64,000 nucleotides of DNA, from assembly GCA_016717205.1 (NCBI GenBank), contig JADKGC010000003.1, positions 496,001-560,000 on the forward strand, written 5' to 3'. The notes beneath the pieces were generated by a model. It was not told the origin of the DNA. It worked only from the letters and a program-made list of their open reading frames with translations, and ran no database searches. This DNA comes from Candidatus Flexifilum breve (GTDB taxonomy: Bacteria > Chloroflexota > Anaerolineae > Aggregatilineales > Phototrophicaceae). The translations under genes and the position numbers were made by a program. The first letter of the stretch is position 1, and each line of letters opens with the position of its first letter. This document shows positions 34,716 to 44,447 of the stretch, piece by piece.

Positions 34716-37700
34716 ATGTCGTTACCTCATCTGCTGCATCACCGTTATCAACTCCTCCAGCCCCTCGGTGAAGGCGGCATGGGCAGCGTGTATCGCGCGC
34801 TGGATCGCCTCACCAACCAGATGGTCGCGCTCAAATTTGGCAAGCTCGGCACATCACGCTCAGACACTGACTCATGGGCGAAACAGACGACCGCCCGCAT
34901 GAGCCTGATGCGCGAATTTCAAACCCTGACTCAGCTCAATCATCCGCACATCGTCAGCGTGCTCGATTTTGGCTTTGACGACCAACTACGCCCGTTCTTC
35001 ACGATGGTGCTGCATGAGCGCGCGCGGGATGTGCTCACCGCCGCCCAGCAGACGGACTCTGCCGGCAAAATTCAGTATCTGATCGAAACGCTGCAAGCCC
35101 TCGCCTACCTGCACCGCCATCATGTCATTCACCGCGACCTCAAACCGTCCAACATTCTGATTGACGAGAGCGGTCAGGTGCGCGTCGTCGATTTTGGGCT
35201 GGCAACACCGCAGGGGATGGCGTCCGGGTTGGATGGCACACTCGCGTATCTCGCGCCAGAAGTCCTCGAAACTTTCAGCGTGAGCCCCGCCTCCGATCTG
35301 TACGCGCTGGGGATTGTCGCCTATGAACTGTTCGCGGGCGTGCATCCGTTCGCCAAACTCAGTATCGGGCAGCTCCTGCAAGCGAAAGTTCGCCGAACGC
35401 CAGATCTCAGCCTGGTTCAAGCGCCGGACGGGGTGCGCACCGTAATTGAGCGGTTGCTCCAGCGCCATCCCACCGATCGTTATGCCAGCGCCGAAGCAGT
35501 GATTAGCGCCTTATGCGCCGCGGTCGACCACCCGGCCCCGGCCTTCAGCGCCACCCTCGGCGAGCATTACTGGCAATCCGCGCGCTTTACGGGACGCGAA
35601 CGCGAACTCACCCAGTTGACCACCGCGCTCGATACCATGTTGAGCGGTCACGGCAGCGCCCTGGTGTTCATGAGTGCCAGCGGCACGGGCAAAAGTCGTC
35701 TGCTCGACGAACTGCGCGTCAGCGCTGTGACGCGCGGCGCGCTCGTACTGCGCGGTGGCGGCGTGGAAGACGGTGGCCTCCCCTATGCGCTGTGGCGCGG
35801 CATCGTCCGCGAGCTGCTGCTCCTCACCCAAGTCACAGACGGACAAGCGGCAGTGCTCAAAGCGCTGGTGCCTGATATTGACAATCTGCTCGGTCGTCCG
35901 ATTCCGAGTGCGCCGCCGCTCTCTGCGGATGCCGAACAAGAGCGCCTCATCTTCACGCTGCTGCAGGTCTTCCGCCAGCAGACCAAGCCGCTCGTACTCC
36001 TGCTTGACGACCTGCAGTGGGCGGCGGAAAGCCAGATCGCGCTCACCCGGATCTGCGAACTGGCGCCCCATCAGCGCCTATTGATCGTCGGCGCCTACCG
36101 CACGGACGATCCCGCCTGGTCGCCGACCATGTTCAGCAAACTGCAGGTCATTCCGCTCAGGCCCTTTTCGGTCACCGAAACGCAGCTCATCAGTGAATCG
36201 ATCATCGGCGATCTGAGCCCCCGTCCCCACCTCGTCAAGTTTCTGGTCGACCATACGGAAGGCAACGCCTTCTTTCTCATCGAGACGCTGCGTACGCTTG
36301 CCGCCGCAGCGGACAGTCTGGAAGCGATTGGCGCGGCGGAACTCCCGAACGAGATCGTGCCACAGAGCGTGCTCAACGTCGCGCAGCAGCGGCGCAATCG
36401 ACTGCCCGCGGCTTACCAACCGGCGTTGTCCAGCGCCGCCCTGCTCGGTCGCGATTTGGATCTCGCCCTGTTGGCGACGCTCGCCCCGGCGCTCGATCTC
36501 GAAGACTGGCTGCTGCGCGCCGAAGATGTCGGCCTGATCCAGTTCGAACAAGGCCGCTGGCGCTTCACCCATGATATGATGCGGGCGGGCATCAGCGCGG
36601 CGCTGACGGCTGACGAACGCCCCACGCTGCATCGGCGCTGTGCGCTGGCTATCGAAGCGCTCTATGGTCACCGCAGTGAGTCCGCCGCCCGCCTCGCGCA
36701 GCACTGGAAAGCAGCGGGCGATCTCCTGAAGGAACTACACTATACACTCAGCGCCGCCCAGCAGTGGCTGCGCCTGAGCGATTTCCAGACCGCGCGCGAA
36801 CAGCTCGTCTCGCTGCTGGAACGTGTAGGCGACAACCCGCGCTTGCTTCGCGAACGCAGCACCTTACATGCGCTCATTGCCGAAACCTATCAGAAGACAG
36901 TCGGCTACCAACAAGCCCACGCACACTACGGGGCGAGTCTCGCGCTCGCCACACAGACGGGCGACGCCAGCATGCAGGCCGAAGCGCAGCTCGGCTTGGG
37001 ACAGATGCTGATCGTGCTCGGGTTGGCCCGTGAAGCGGAAGCCCCAATCCGGCGCGCGCTGGCTGCCTATCAAGCCGGTGAGGATCGCTCAAAGCTGGCC
37101 AAGGCGATCTTTGCGCTGGGCGAGCTTTACCTTTTAAATCGTGACTATCCGAACGCCCGCCGGCAGTTTCAGGCGAGTCTCGACACCTTGGCAACTGTTC
37201 CCGATCCTGAGTTCTACGCTCGCATCCTGACCCGGTTATCGAATATCGCGAATACCTGTAAGGAATATGAAACCGCTGAAAATCTGGCGCAAACGGCGTA
37301 TACCACATTCCGTGAAATCGGTAATCGCTTCGAAATGGGCAATGCGTTGACGGCGCTCTTTCTCGCCGCTATTTGTCAGGATAAAGACGAGGCAGCCGAG
37401 GCCTACGCGCGGGAAAACCTACAAATCTGCACCGAAATCAACCATCTACGGGGTGTAGTGACGATCCAGATCAACCTCGGTTACTTCGCCTTCGTCCGCG
37501 GTCACGCCGCGGAGAGCATCACCCACTACACTCAGGCCGCAGTCGCCAGCGAAGTGATCGGCTTAGCAGATAAAGCCTGTTCCGCATGGTCATCCTTGCT
37601 GCAAATTCATGCCTTACTCGCACAGTGGGAAGAAGCGCGCAGCAGTGGTCAAGCGTGGCTGCGAACCACCCAGGCGCTCACGAGTGGAAGAGCCAATCTG

Positions 37701-37979
37701 CATGGTTTGTATGGCTTGATCCGACTGGCAATCCACGATCAGCGCATTGAAACTGCGGCGCACTGGTTAGGCGCGCTGGATCAGCACGGTGTGCCCGAAG
37801 ATCGCGATGAGGAGGCGCTGCTCCACTTGCACCAGCAGATCGGCCAACTGCTGACCGCGGAGACGTTGCGCGCCGCGCTGGCGGATGGGGCCAGTTGGAC
37901 GATCAGGGAACTGATGGACAATTTGCAGGCCTATTTCGACGCAGCGGATCAGGCGCGCACGCCGGTTGCCTCCACCTGA
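34716..37979 (+). CDS. Ser/Thr protein kinase fused to AAA ATPase and TPR repeats
   Basis: 1087 residues, cytoplasmic. A Hanks-type kinase domain occupies about 8-270: GEGGMGSVYRA (P-loop), ALKFGK (Lys), HRDLKPSN (catalytic Asp141), DFGLA (Asp159) and YLAPEV. A STAND-type ATPase follows, with Walker A SASGTGKSRLL (Lys326) and Walker B LVLLLDDLQWA. From about 640 the chain is all-helical TPR repeats. Unlike MalT-type proteins there is no DNA-binding domain, so output must come from the kinase or partners. Start is unclear: GTG 34704 and ATG 34716 are both without a good ribosome site. It stands between the GH51 and GH39 genes and might sense pentose availability (inference). Confidence 0.9.
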   Translation: MSLPHLLHHRYQLLQPLGEGGMGSVYRALDRLTNQMVALKFGKLGTSRSDTDSWAKQTTARMSLMREFQTLTQLNHPHIVSVLDFGFDDQLRPFFTMVLHERARDVLTAAQQTDSAGKIQYLIETLQALAYLHRHHVIHRDLKPSNILIDESGQVRVVDFGLATPQGMASGLDGTLAYLAPEVLETFSVSPASDLYALGIVAYELFAGVHPFAKLSIGQLLQAKVRRTPDLSLVQAPDGVRTVIERLLQRHPTDRYASAEAVISALCAAVDHPAPAFSATLGEHYWQSARFTGRERELTQLTTALDTMLSGHGSALVFMSASGTGKSRLLDELRVSAVTRGALVLRGGGVEDGGLPYALWRGIVRELLLLTQVTDGQAAVLKALVPDIDNLLGRPIPSAPPLSADAEQERLIFTLLQVFRQQTKPLVLLLDDLQWAAESQIALTRICELAPHQRLLIVGAYRTDDPAWSPTMFSKLQVIPLRPFSVTETQLISESIIGDLSPRPHLVKFLVDHTEGNAFFLIETLRTLAAAADSLEAIGAAELPNEIVPQSVLNVAQQRRNRLPAAYQPALSSAALLGRDLDLALLATLAPALDLEDWLLRAEDVGLIQFEQGRWRFTHDMMRAGISAALTADERPTLHRRCALAIEALYGHRSESAARLAQHWKAAGDLLKELHYTLSAAQQWLRLSDFQTAREQLVSLLERVGDNPRLLRERSTLHALIAETYQKTVGYQQAHAHYGASLALATQTGDASMQAEAQLGLGQMLIVLGLAREAEAPIRRALAAYQAGEDRSKLAKAIFALGELYLLNRDYPNARRQFQASLDTLATVPDPEFYARILTRLSNIANTCKEYETAENLAQTAYTTFREIGNRFEMGNALTALFLAAICQDKDEAAEAYARENLQICTEINHLRGVVTIQINLGYFAFVRGHAAESITHYTQAAVASEVIGLADKACSAWSSLLQIHALLAQWEEARSSGQAWLRTTQALTSGRANLHGLYGLIRLAIHDQRIETAAHWLGALDQHGVPEDRDEEALLHLHQQIGQLLTAETLRAALADGASWTIRELMDNLQAYFDAADQARTPVAST

Positions 37980-38088
37980 TGCCTCTGGTAACTTCCCCAC
38001 GAATGCACACTTTTCGCCAAACGTTAAGCAGTGCATACTAGGGGCTCTGATTTGAAAATTGCCAAGTCTCTCCTTAAGGAGTTAATCG

Positions 38089-39576
38089 ATGATCGAATTT
38101 AGCGTTGATCCGCACAGTGCGGGGAGTCCGTTCCCGCATTACTGGGAGCACTGTGTCGGGAGCTGCCATGCCGTCATGGGGCTGCGCGCTGACTGGCGGG
38201 AACAGCTCGAAAAGAGTCACCGCGAACTCGGCTTCCAGTATGTGCGCTTTCATGGCCTGCTCGACGACGATATGAACGTCGTGATGCGCGATTGGGATCA
38301 TGCGGCCGGGCGTTCGAAAGGTACGGTGCGCTATTCCTTCTACAACATCGACTCGATCTTCGACTTTCTCCTGAAGATCGGCATGAAACCGTTCATCGAA
38401 CTGGGCTTTATGCCGTCGGTGCTGGCGTCCGGCACGCAGACCTGCTTCTACTACAAGGCGAACGTCACGCCGCCCGCCGATTGGGCGGAATGGGAAAACC
38501 TGATCCGCGCGTTGACACAGCATCTGGTCGACCGCTACGGCATTGACGAAGTGCGGACGTGGTTCTTTGAGGTGTGGAACGAGCCGAACCTCTCGTACTT
38601 CTGGGGCGGCACCCAGGCGCAGTACTTTAAGCTGTACGAGCACGCCGCGCGCGCCGTCAAGAGCGTGAACAGCCTGCTCCCGGTCGGCGGCCCGGCGACC
38701 TCGGTCAATTCATGGATCCCCGAAATGCTGGAGTTCTGCCGCACCAACAACGTGCCCATCGATTTCGTCTCCACGCATCACTACCCCACGGACGATCCGC
38801 TGTGGCGGCACAGCGACATCAGCGAAGAAGAAATCTACAAGCAGTTCGGGCACGAATTCGGCAAATACGAGCGCGGCGTGCTGCACAAGATGACCGCCCG
38901 CGCCCGCGAACAAGCAGGTGATCTGCCCCTCTACTACACGGAGTGGAACACCTCGGCGTGGATGGGCGATTCTATTCATGATGACGCCTATTCGGCGGCG
39001 CTCACGCTCAAGGCGATTGCGGACAATGACGGGCTGGTGCAGGCGTATTCGTTCTGGACCTTCTCCGATCTGTTCGAAGAGCCGGGGCAGTTCTCCGCGC
39101 CGTACCACGGCGGGTTTGGTCTGCAAAACATCTACGGCATCCCCAAGCCGACCTACCGCGTGTTCGAGCTGCTGCACAACCTCGGGGATCAGCGCTTAGC
39201 AGTGAGCGGCGGCGCGGACGCGACCGTCGAAGTGCTGGCCGTGCGTGGCGGTCACACACTGCAACTGCTGGCGCATAACCACAACACCCCCGGTCAGCCG
39301 ATTGCCACCGAAGACGTGACCATCAATCTGCCCGGTGTCGCGCCGAGCACGCCCGTGACCATCGCCCGCATCGACGATGAGCACCTCAACCCGAAGGCCG
39401 CGTGGATCGCGCAGGGTCAACCCGAGTACCCCACCCGCGCGCAGCTCGCCGAACTTGAACAGGCCGCGGAGTTGATCACACAGCCCGCTACGCTGGAAGC
39501 CACGGGCACGGGCAGCGCGATCAAGTTTGCGCTGCCACCGCACGGCGTCGTCGCGATCACGCTGACGCTGCCGTAA
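38089..39576 (+). CDS. GH39 beta-xylosidase-like glycosidase
   Basis: 495 residues, no signal peptide. The (beta/alpha)8 barrel shows the GH39 acid/base in FEVWNEPNLSYFW (Glu165) and the nucleophile in YYTEWNTSAW (Glu285), with the N-terminal YVRFHGLLDDDM and a C-terminal beta domain. Such enzymes release xylose from xylo-oligosaccharides; other GH39 members act on iduronate or mannose, so the sugar is not certain. AAGGAG precedes the ATG by about 7 bases. With GH51 and an FGGY kinase it suggests intracellular breakdown of arabinoxylan oligosaccharides. Confidence 0.9.
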   Translation: MIEFSVDPHSAGSPFPHYWEHCVGSCHAVMGLRADWREQLEKSHRELGFQYVRFHGLLDDDMNVVMRDWDHAAGRSKGTVRYSFYNIDSIFDFLLKIGMKPFIELGFMPSVLASGTQTCFYYKANVTPPADWAEWENLIRALTQHLVDRYGIDEVRTWFFEVWNEPNLSYFWGGTQAQYFKLYEHAARAVKSVNSLLPVGGPATSVNSWIPEMLEFCRTNNVPIDFVSTHHYPTDDPLWRHSDISEEEIYKQFGHEFGKYERGVLHKMTARAREQAGDLPLYYTEWNTSAWMGDSIHDDAYSAALTLKAIADNDGLVQAYSFWTFSDLFEEPGQFSAPYHGGFGLQNIYGIPKPTYRVFELLHNLGDQRLAVSGGADATVEVLAVRGGHTLQLLAHNHNTPGQPIATEDVTINLPGVAPSTPVTIARIDDEHLNPKAAWIAQGQPEYPTRAQLAELEQAAELITQPATLEATGTGSAIKFALPPHGVVAITLTLP

Positions 39577-39594
39577 ATCCGACGCTTACAAAGA

Positions 39595-39625
39595 CAAACG
39601 GGCGATCTTGATGATTGCCCGTTTG
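39595..39625. terminator. Bidirectional terminator hairpin
   Basis: A 13-bp stem CAAACGGGCGATC / GATTGCCCGTTTG (one G-T pair) with a 5-base loop lies between convergent stops at 39576 (+) and 39659 (-). Confidence 0.85.
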
Positions 39626-39658
39626 TGCTTTAGCCGTCAGACAACTGGATTGGACAGG

Positions 39659-41719
39659 TTACGCGGAATGCGCGGCGTGCTCGTGTTCCGCCTCGTCGAC
39701 ATGATGGTTAGTCGCGTGCTCAAATGTGACCTTGAAGCCCGGCGGCAGCGGCAGCGCGTCGAGGTTGACCTGCTTGACGGTCAGCGCGATATCGTCGTCG
39801 GCTTCCATCAAGGCGTCGCGCAGGAACTTATCCGTCGACATGTGCAGCAGATTGTACGGGAAGCGAGTGCGCAGCGCGCCGATGTAGATCTGGAAGTGGA
39901 CATCCGGCGTTTCGGACTTCAGTTCCTTGAGGATGGCCGTCACCATGTGATACAGGTCGCGGTACGGGTCATCCACAATCACCATCACACTCGGATCCCA
40001 GCCGTTGAGTTCGGCGATTTCCCGCGACCGCTTTTCGAAAGCCGCCGCGCGCTTGGCATCCACGCCGATGTGAATAATCTTGAGCGGGATACCACGCTTC
40101 ACAATCGCGCTGACCACGCTGACCGCCAGCTTCGACCACGTATCGCAGAAGTAGACGGCAAGTTCCTTGTGCACAGCCGGGTCGAAGGGGACGGCGGTAT
40201 GCTCAAAGACGGGCGTTTCGTCGAGGCGCAGGCGCGCCGCGGTCTCTTTGTAGTGGCGGTGAATCTGGAAAAACACCCACACGAGCGTCGGGATTAGCAG
40301 CACGATGAACCACGCGCCGCTCGTGAACTTGGTGATGATGAACACGATCATCACGACGAAGGTGATCACCGCGCCAATGCCCGACACCGCCAGCTTGAGG
40401 CGCCAGTGCGGATCGTAGAAGATTTTCGTCTCCAGCCCGTAGGTGAATTCGCCCGGCTTGACGTGCCCGGAGCGCCAGAAGCGACGCAGCATGCCCGTCT
40501 GGCTGATGGTGAAACCGAGGAACACGCCAATCGCGTACAGCGGAATCAGGTTGGTGACAATCGCGCCCGTGATCAAGACGAGGACGCTCGCACCAATGGA
40601 GAGCGTGAGCACGCCCCATGTGAAGACCAGACGGCGACCGCGATACGTCAATTGACGCGGCAGGAAACCGTCGGCGCTGGCCAGCGCGGCGAGCTGCGGG
40701 AAGTCGGCGAACGGCGTGTTCGCCGCCATGAACAGCACAGCGAACGCCCCGATGATCGTCAGCACATAGCCGACGTAGCCAATCCCCTGATCACCGTAAA
40801 CGGTGCGTGCGAGCTGGCTGATGACCGTCTCGTGATGCGACGGCACAGCTTGAATCGCATTGGCGAGCACGGTAATGCTCAGAAAGAAGGTAATGAGGAT
40901 CGCCGCCATGACCACGAGCGTCTTCGCGGCGTTCTTGGCGCGCGGCTGCTTGAACAACTGCGTGTCGTTCGAGATGGCTTCGATCCCGGTGAGCGCCGTA
41001 CACCCAGACGAGAATGCGCGCAGCAGCAGGAGCAGGGTGATCGGCTCCAGTACGTTGTGTTGAATGGCTTCGACGCCCTGCACTGTGCCGAGCGTGCCCG
41101 TCAGCAGACGGACAAAACCGATGATCAGCATCAGCCCCATCGTCCCGAGGAAGAAATAGGTCGGGATGGAGAACAGGCGCGCGCTCTCTTTGACGCCGCG
41201 CAGGTTGATGACGGTCATGAAGGCAATGATACCGATGGTGATTTCAACACGCCACGGCGCGAGATCTGGCATCACGCTGATCACGTTGGCGACGCCGGCG
41301 CTGATGCTCACGGCCACTGTCAAAATATAGTCAGTGAGCAGCGCCGCGCCGGTCACCTGCGCCAGTTCTTCGCCGAGATTTTCCTTGGCGACACGGTAGC
41401 CGCCGCCGCCCGCCGGATTCGAGAAGATGGTCTGGCGATACGAAATCGTTACGATCCCGATGAGGAGCGCAATCGCAATCGCAATCGGGATAGAGATGGC
41501 ATTTCCGGTAAAACCGAACAGCGCGAAACCGCTGATCGCCGCCGTATTGAGGATGATCAAGATTTCCTCAGTCGCATAGGCGACCGAAGACATCGCGTCG
41601 CTCGCCAGCACTGCGAGAGCAATGAAATTCGGCGCAGTTTGATGAGCGATTTCGGCGGATTGCAAGCGCTTGCCCAACAACGTCGAGGCAAACTGCTCGC
41701 GGAGATCGTAGATGGTCAT
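39659..41719 (-). CDS. KimA-like APC-superfamily K+ importer
   Basis: 686 residues with about 12 membrane helices (20-455) and a cytosolic C-terminal domain. It matches Bacillus KimA (YdaO) closely in recalled segments: ASDAMSSVAYATEEILIIL, SYRQTIFSNPAGGGGYRVAKENLGE, DYILTVAVSISAG, AFSSGCTALTGIEAISND and AANTPFADFPQLA. KimA is a high-affinity K+/H+ symporter inhibited by c-di-AMP. The C-terminal domain ends in a His-rich tail (NHHVDEAEHEHAAH). A TAGGAG site precedes the ATG. No c-di-AMP riboswitch is seen; the leader is only about 25 bases. A close paralogue lies at 63053-64000 and kdp genes nearby support a role in K+ uptake. Confidence 0.87.
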   Translation of the reverse strand: MTIYDLREQFASTLLGKRLQSAEIAHQTAPNFIALAVLASDAMSSVAYATEEILIILNTAAISGFALFGFTGNAISIPIAIAIALLIGIVTISYRQTIFSNPAGGGGYRVAKENLGEELAQVTGAALLTDYILTVAVSISAGVANVISVMPDLAPWRVEITIGIIAFMTVINLRGVKESARLFSIPTYFFLGTMGLMLIIGFVRLLTGTLGTVQGVEAIQHNVLEPITLLLLLRAFSSGCTALTGIEAISNDTQLFKQPRAKNAAKTLVVMAAILITFFLSITVLANAIQAVPSHHETVISQLARTVYGDQGIGYVGYVLTIIGAFAVLFMAANTPFADFPQLAALASADGFLPRQLTYRGRRLVFTWGVLTLSIGASVLVLITGAIVTNLIPLYAIGVFLGFTISQTGMLRRFWRSGHVKPGEFTYGLETKIFYDPHWRLKLAVSGIGAVITFVVMIVFIITKFTSGAWFIVLLIPTLVWVFFQIHRHYKETAARLRLDETPVFEHTAVPFDPAVHKELAVYFCDTWSKLAVSVVSAIVKRGIPLKIIHIGVDAKRAAAFEKRSREIAELNGWDPSVMVIVDDPYRDLYHMVTAILKELKSETPDVHFQIYIGALRTRFPYNLLHMSTDKFLRDALMEADDDIALTVKQVNLDALPLPPGFKVTFEHATNHHVDEAEHEHAAHSA

Positions 41720-41752
41720 AACAAGACTGGCTCCTACTAGGTCACGGACAAA

Positions 41753-41758
41753 ATTATA
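41753..41758 (-). promoter_or_regulatory. Possible -10 box of the KimA-like gene
   Basis: TATAAT on the minus strand, about 34 bases before the start codon; a partial -35 (TTGACT) is too close, so only the -10 is supported. The divergent regulator gene begins at 42015. Confidence 0.35.
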
Positions 41759-41970
41759 CGTCCGGGGGTAGTCAACCGAGCCTCAGAATGCGTACCAATA
41801 TGGTCAAAGCAGTATCAAGATGACATCAAAGAAAGATCAAGATCCTCAATTCTCCTCTCGCTGACGGTTCGCTCATAGCGCTGGGCCCGAACCACGGGCA
41901 GGTATAATCAGGACGATATCAGGAAGCAGGTTGCGCACGGCAGGTGTGCCGCGCTGATGCCGGGGCGGGC

Positions 41971-41976
41971 TATAAT
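41971..41976 (+). promoter_or_regulatory. Possible -10 box of the KdpE-like gene
   Basis: A perfect TATAAT 39 bases before the ATG at 42015. A second TATAAT lies at 41903-41908. Neither has a good -35, as expected of promoters that need an activator. Confidence 0.4.
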
Positions 41977-42014
41977 CTGAAGTGAATGCACAAGCCGCAA
42001 ACTGGCAGGTGAAT

Positions 42015-42716
42015 ATGGACAAGTTGAAACTCCTCGTGATCGATGATGAACCGCAGATTCGGCGGCTTCTGGAGCATGGTCTAAACAGCTACGGTTACAG
42101 CGTCGTGACGACCGATAACGGCGAAGATGGCATCGTGCTCGCCGCACAAATTGAACCCGCCGCCATCATCCTCGACATCCAACTGCGCACCGCGCCAGAT
42201 GGCGTCGGCGTGTGCAAGGCCATTCGGGAATGGTCGGCGGTGCCGATCCTCATTCTGTCGGTCGCTGACGCCAAAGCGATCAAGCTGGCCGCGCTGGATG
42301 CAGGCGCCGATGACTACATCACCAAGCCGTTTGATATGGCGGAACTCGAAGCGCGGATTCGCGCGGTGCTGCGCCGCTCGATCATGCGCGACACCAAAAC
42401 AGCGGATGCGATCATTCAGGTGCGCGATCTCGTGCTCGATCTGGTCAAGCGGCGCGTCACCCTAAAAGGTGAGGAAGTTCACCTCACGCCGACCGAATAT
42501 GATCTACTGCGTCTGCTGGCCGCGCACCCGGGACGCGTCGTCACCAACCAGATGCTGCTCGACGCGGTGTGGAGTCAGGACAAAGCGCCGCAGCCGCACT
42601 ATCTGCGCGTGTACGTCAACACGCTGCGCAAGAAGCTCGGCGAACGCGCCGACAGCGAGTTCCATTACATCATCACCGAACCGGGCATCGGCTATCGCTT
42701 CACCGACCTCCCCTAG
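42015..42716 (+). CDS. KdpE-like response regulator (OmpR family), copy 1
   Basis: 233 residues. Receiver (1-120) with acidic DDE at 10-12, phospho-acceptor Asp in IILDIQL (about residue 54) and KPFDMAE; winged-helix DNA-binding domain (about 135-233) with LTPTEYDLLRLLA and ITEPGIGYRF. The ATG at 42015 follows AGGTGA by 2-3 bases and matches the start of its paralogue at 53609; the longer frame to 41982 is rejected. It is nearly the same as the 53609 protein along its full length. It is cotranscribed with a KdpD-like kinase 56 bases downstream and divergent from a KimA-like importer, so K+ uptake is its likely target. Confidence 0.9.
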   Translation: MDKLKLLVIDDEPQIRRLLEHGLNSYGYSVVTTDNGEDGIVLAAQIEPAAIILDIQLRTAPDGVGVCKAIREWSAVPILILSVADAKAIKLAALDAGADDYITKPFDMAELEARIRAVLRRSIMRDTKTADAIIQVRDLVLDLVKRRVTLKGEEVHLTPTEYDLLRLLAAHPGRVVTNQMLLDAVWSQDKAPQPHYLRVYVNTLRKKLGERADSEFHYIITEPGIGYRFTDLP

Positions 42717-42772
42717 CCCGTGATCTGGATGTCACGACACAATTGAAATCAGCACAAGTGGTAAGGGTAGAA

Positions 42773-44389
42773 ATGGACGATCAGCGCCCCAATCCCGACG
42801 AGCTTCTTCAACCGACGCCAGCGGCGGTGGGCGGCAGTGTCGATGCATACCGGCAGCCTAAACTGCACCGCCTGCGCCTGCCCCGCCGGACGAGCAGTTG
42901 GCGGGCTTATGCGCTGGCGCTGGCCGTCGTGCTGATCTGCACGCTCTTGGCCTCGCTGGTCTACCCGCTGTTCGCCCCGGCGAATCTCGTCATGATCTAT
43001 CTGCTTGGCGTGGTGATCGCCGCCTCGCAGTATGGCCGCGGCCCGTCCGTGCTCGCCTCATTGTTGAGCGTGGCCGCCTTCGACTTCTTCTTCGTGCATC
43101 CACATCTGACGTTTGCCGTCGCCGATACGCAGTACATTTTCACGTTCGTCACCATGCTGCTCGTCGGCCTGACCATCAGCACACTGACCGTGGAGATCAA
43201 GCAGCAGGCCGAACAAGCCCTTGAACGCGAACGGCGTACCGCCAGCCTGTACGCGCTCAGCCGCGACCTCGCCAACACCCGCGACCCCGATGCGCTGGTC
43301 GGCCTCGCGGCACAGCATATCGGCGGCGTGTTCAACAGCCGCGTCACCATTCTGCAAACCGCAGGTGGACTGCAGCCCGCCGCTGTCAACGCCGAACTGA
43401 TCGACGCGCAGGAAGCGGCGGTCGCGCGCTGGGTCTATGAGCATCAGCGCTTGGCCGGGCGGCATACCGATACGCTGTCTACGGCGCGCGGCCTGTATCT
43501 GCCGCTCACCGCATCACAGGGGGTGGTCGGCGTGCTGGCGGTGTTTCCGAACGATCCCCGACGGTTCATCCCGGTCGATCAACTGCATCTACTGGAAACC
43601 TTCGCCAATCAGACAGCGCTCGCGCTAGAACGCACCCGCCTCGCCGATGACGCGGCGCGCGCGCAAATCGAGGTGGAGGCGGAACGCACGCGCAACACCC
43701 TGCTGAGTTCGGTCTCGCATGATCTGCGCACGCCGCTGGCGGTGATCACGGGCGCAACCTCCAGCCTGCTCCAGCGCAAGGAAGCGCTGACGGAGACCGA
43801 CCGCCGGGAATTGGCGCAGGTCGCCTTTGAAGAGTCGGAACGGCTGAATCGCTTTGTCGGCAATCTGCTGGACATGACCCGCCTGGAATCCGGCGCGATC
43901 CACGTCACGAAAGAGTGGCAGCTCCTCGAAGAAGTGATTGGCGCGGCGCTCAATCGCATTCATTCCCGCACAGCCAGGCAGGCGATCCATGTGTCGATCC
44001 CGGCCGATTTCCCGCTGGTGCAGTTTGACGAAAGCCTGATTGAACAGGTGCTGAATAATCTACTCGAAAATGCGCTTAAGTATTCCCCACCGAACACGCC
44101 GATTGACATCAGCGCGCAGGCCGGGGCGGACGAAATCACGGTCGAGGTGGCGGATCGGGGTCCGGGTCTGCTGCCCGGCGATGAGGAGCGCATCTTCGAC
44201 AAGTTCTACCGCACCCAACCGAGCCTCACGAAAGGCGTCGGGCTGGGACTGGCGATTTGTCGCGGCATCATTCAGGCGCATGGCGGGCGCATCTGGGCGG
44301 AGAATCGGCCGGGCGGCGGGGCGGTGTTCCGCTTCACGCTGCCCGTCAGCGGTGACGCGCCGACCGTCGAGGAGGAATATGAACTGTAG
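42773..44389 (+). CDS. KdpD-like histidine kinase lacking the KdpD/USP sensor half
   Basis: 538 residues against 895 for the full KdpD at 59093. Residues 1-13 (MDDQRPNPDELLQ) match the start of that KdpD, a short divergent linker follows, and from PRRTSSW (Arg38, equal to residue 390 of the full protein) the two run in parallel: four membrane helices of DUF4118 (about 42-140), GAF domain, His in SSVSHDLRTPLAVITG, then HATPase motifs (NLLENALKY, DRGPGLLPGDE, GVGLGLAICRGI). The Walker-A KdpD domain and the USP domain, which in KdpD bind c-di-AMP and other signals, are absent. The leader GTGGTAAGGG-T-AGA is shared with kdpD and fixes this ATG. It must sense by membrane/GAF parts only. Confidence 0.9.
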   Translation: MDDQRPNPDELLQPTPAAVGGSVDAYRQPKLHRLRLPRRTSSWRAYALALAVVLICTLLASLVYPLFAPANLVMIYLLGVVIAASQYGRGPSVLASLLSVAAFDFFFVHPHLTFAVADTQYIFTFVTMLLVGLTISTLTVEIKQQAEQALERERRTASLYALSRDLANTRDPDALVGLAAQHIGGVFNSRVTILQTAGGLQPAAVNAELIDAQEAAVARWVYEHQRLAGRHTDTLSTARGLYLPLTASQGVVGVLAVFPNDPRRFIPVDQLHLLETFANQTALALERTRLADDAARAQIEVEAERTRNTLLSSVSHDLRTPLAVITGATSSLLQRKEALTETDRRELAQVAFEESERLNRFVGNLLDMTRLESGAIHVTKEWQLLEEVIGAALNRIHSRTARQAIHVSIPADFPLVQFDESLIEQVLNNLLENALKYSPPNTPIDISAQAGADEITVEVADRGPGLLPGDEERIFDKFYRTQPSLTKGVGLGLAICRGIIQAHGGRIWAENRPGGGAVFRFTLPVSGDAPTVEEEYEL

Positions 44390-44447
44390 CCCACTAGCGC
44401 AGCACGGAAGCGGCGCTCGCCGGTAGCTACAGTCTCTTTGGGGCCAG

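Noticed and set aside
40406..41740. 444-codon plus-strand frame over the KimA-like gene
   Set aside because: Antisense shadow; the minus-strand protein matches KimA along its length.
41720..42014. Possible c-di-AMP (ydaO) riboswitch before the KimA-like gene
   Set aside because: The probable promoter leaves a leader of about 25 bases and none of the riboswitch core sequence is seen.
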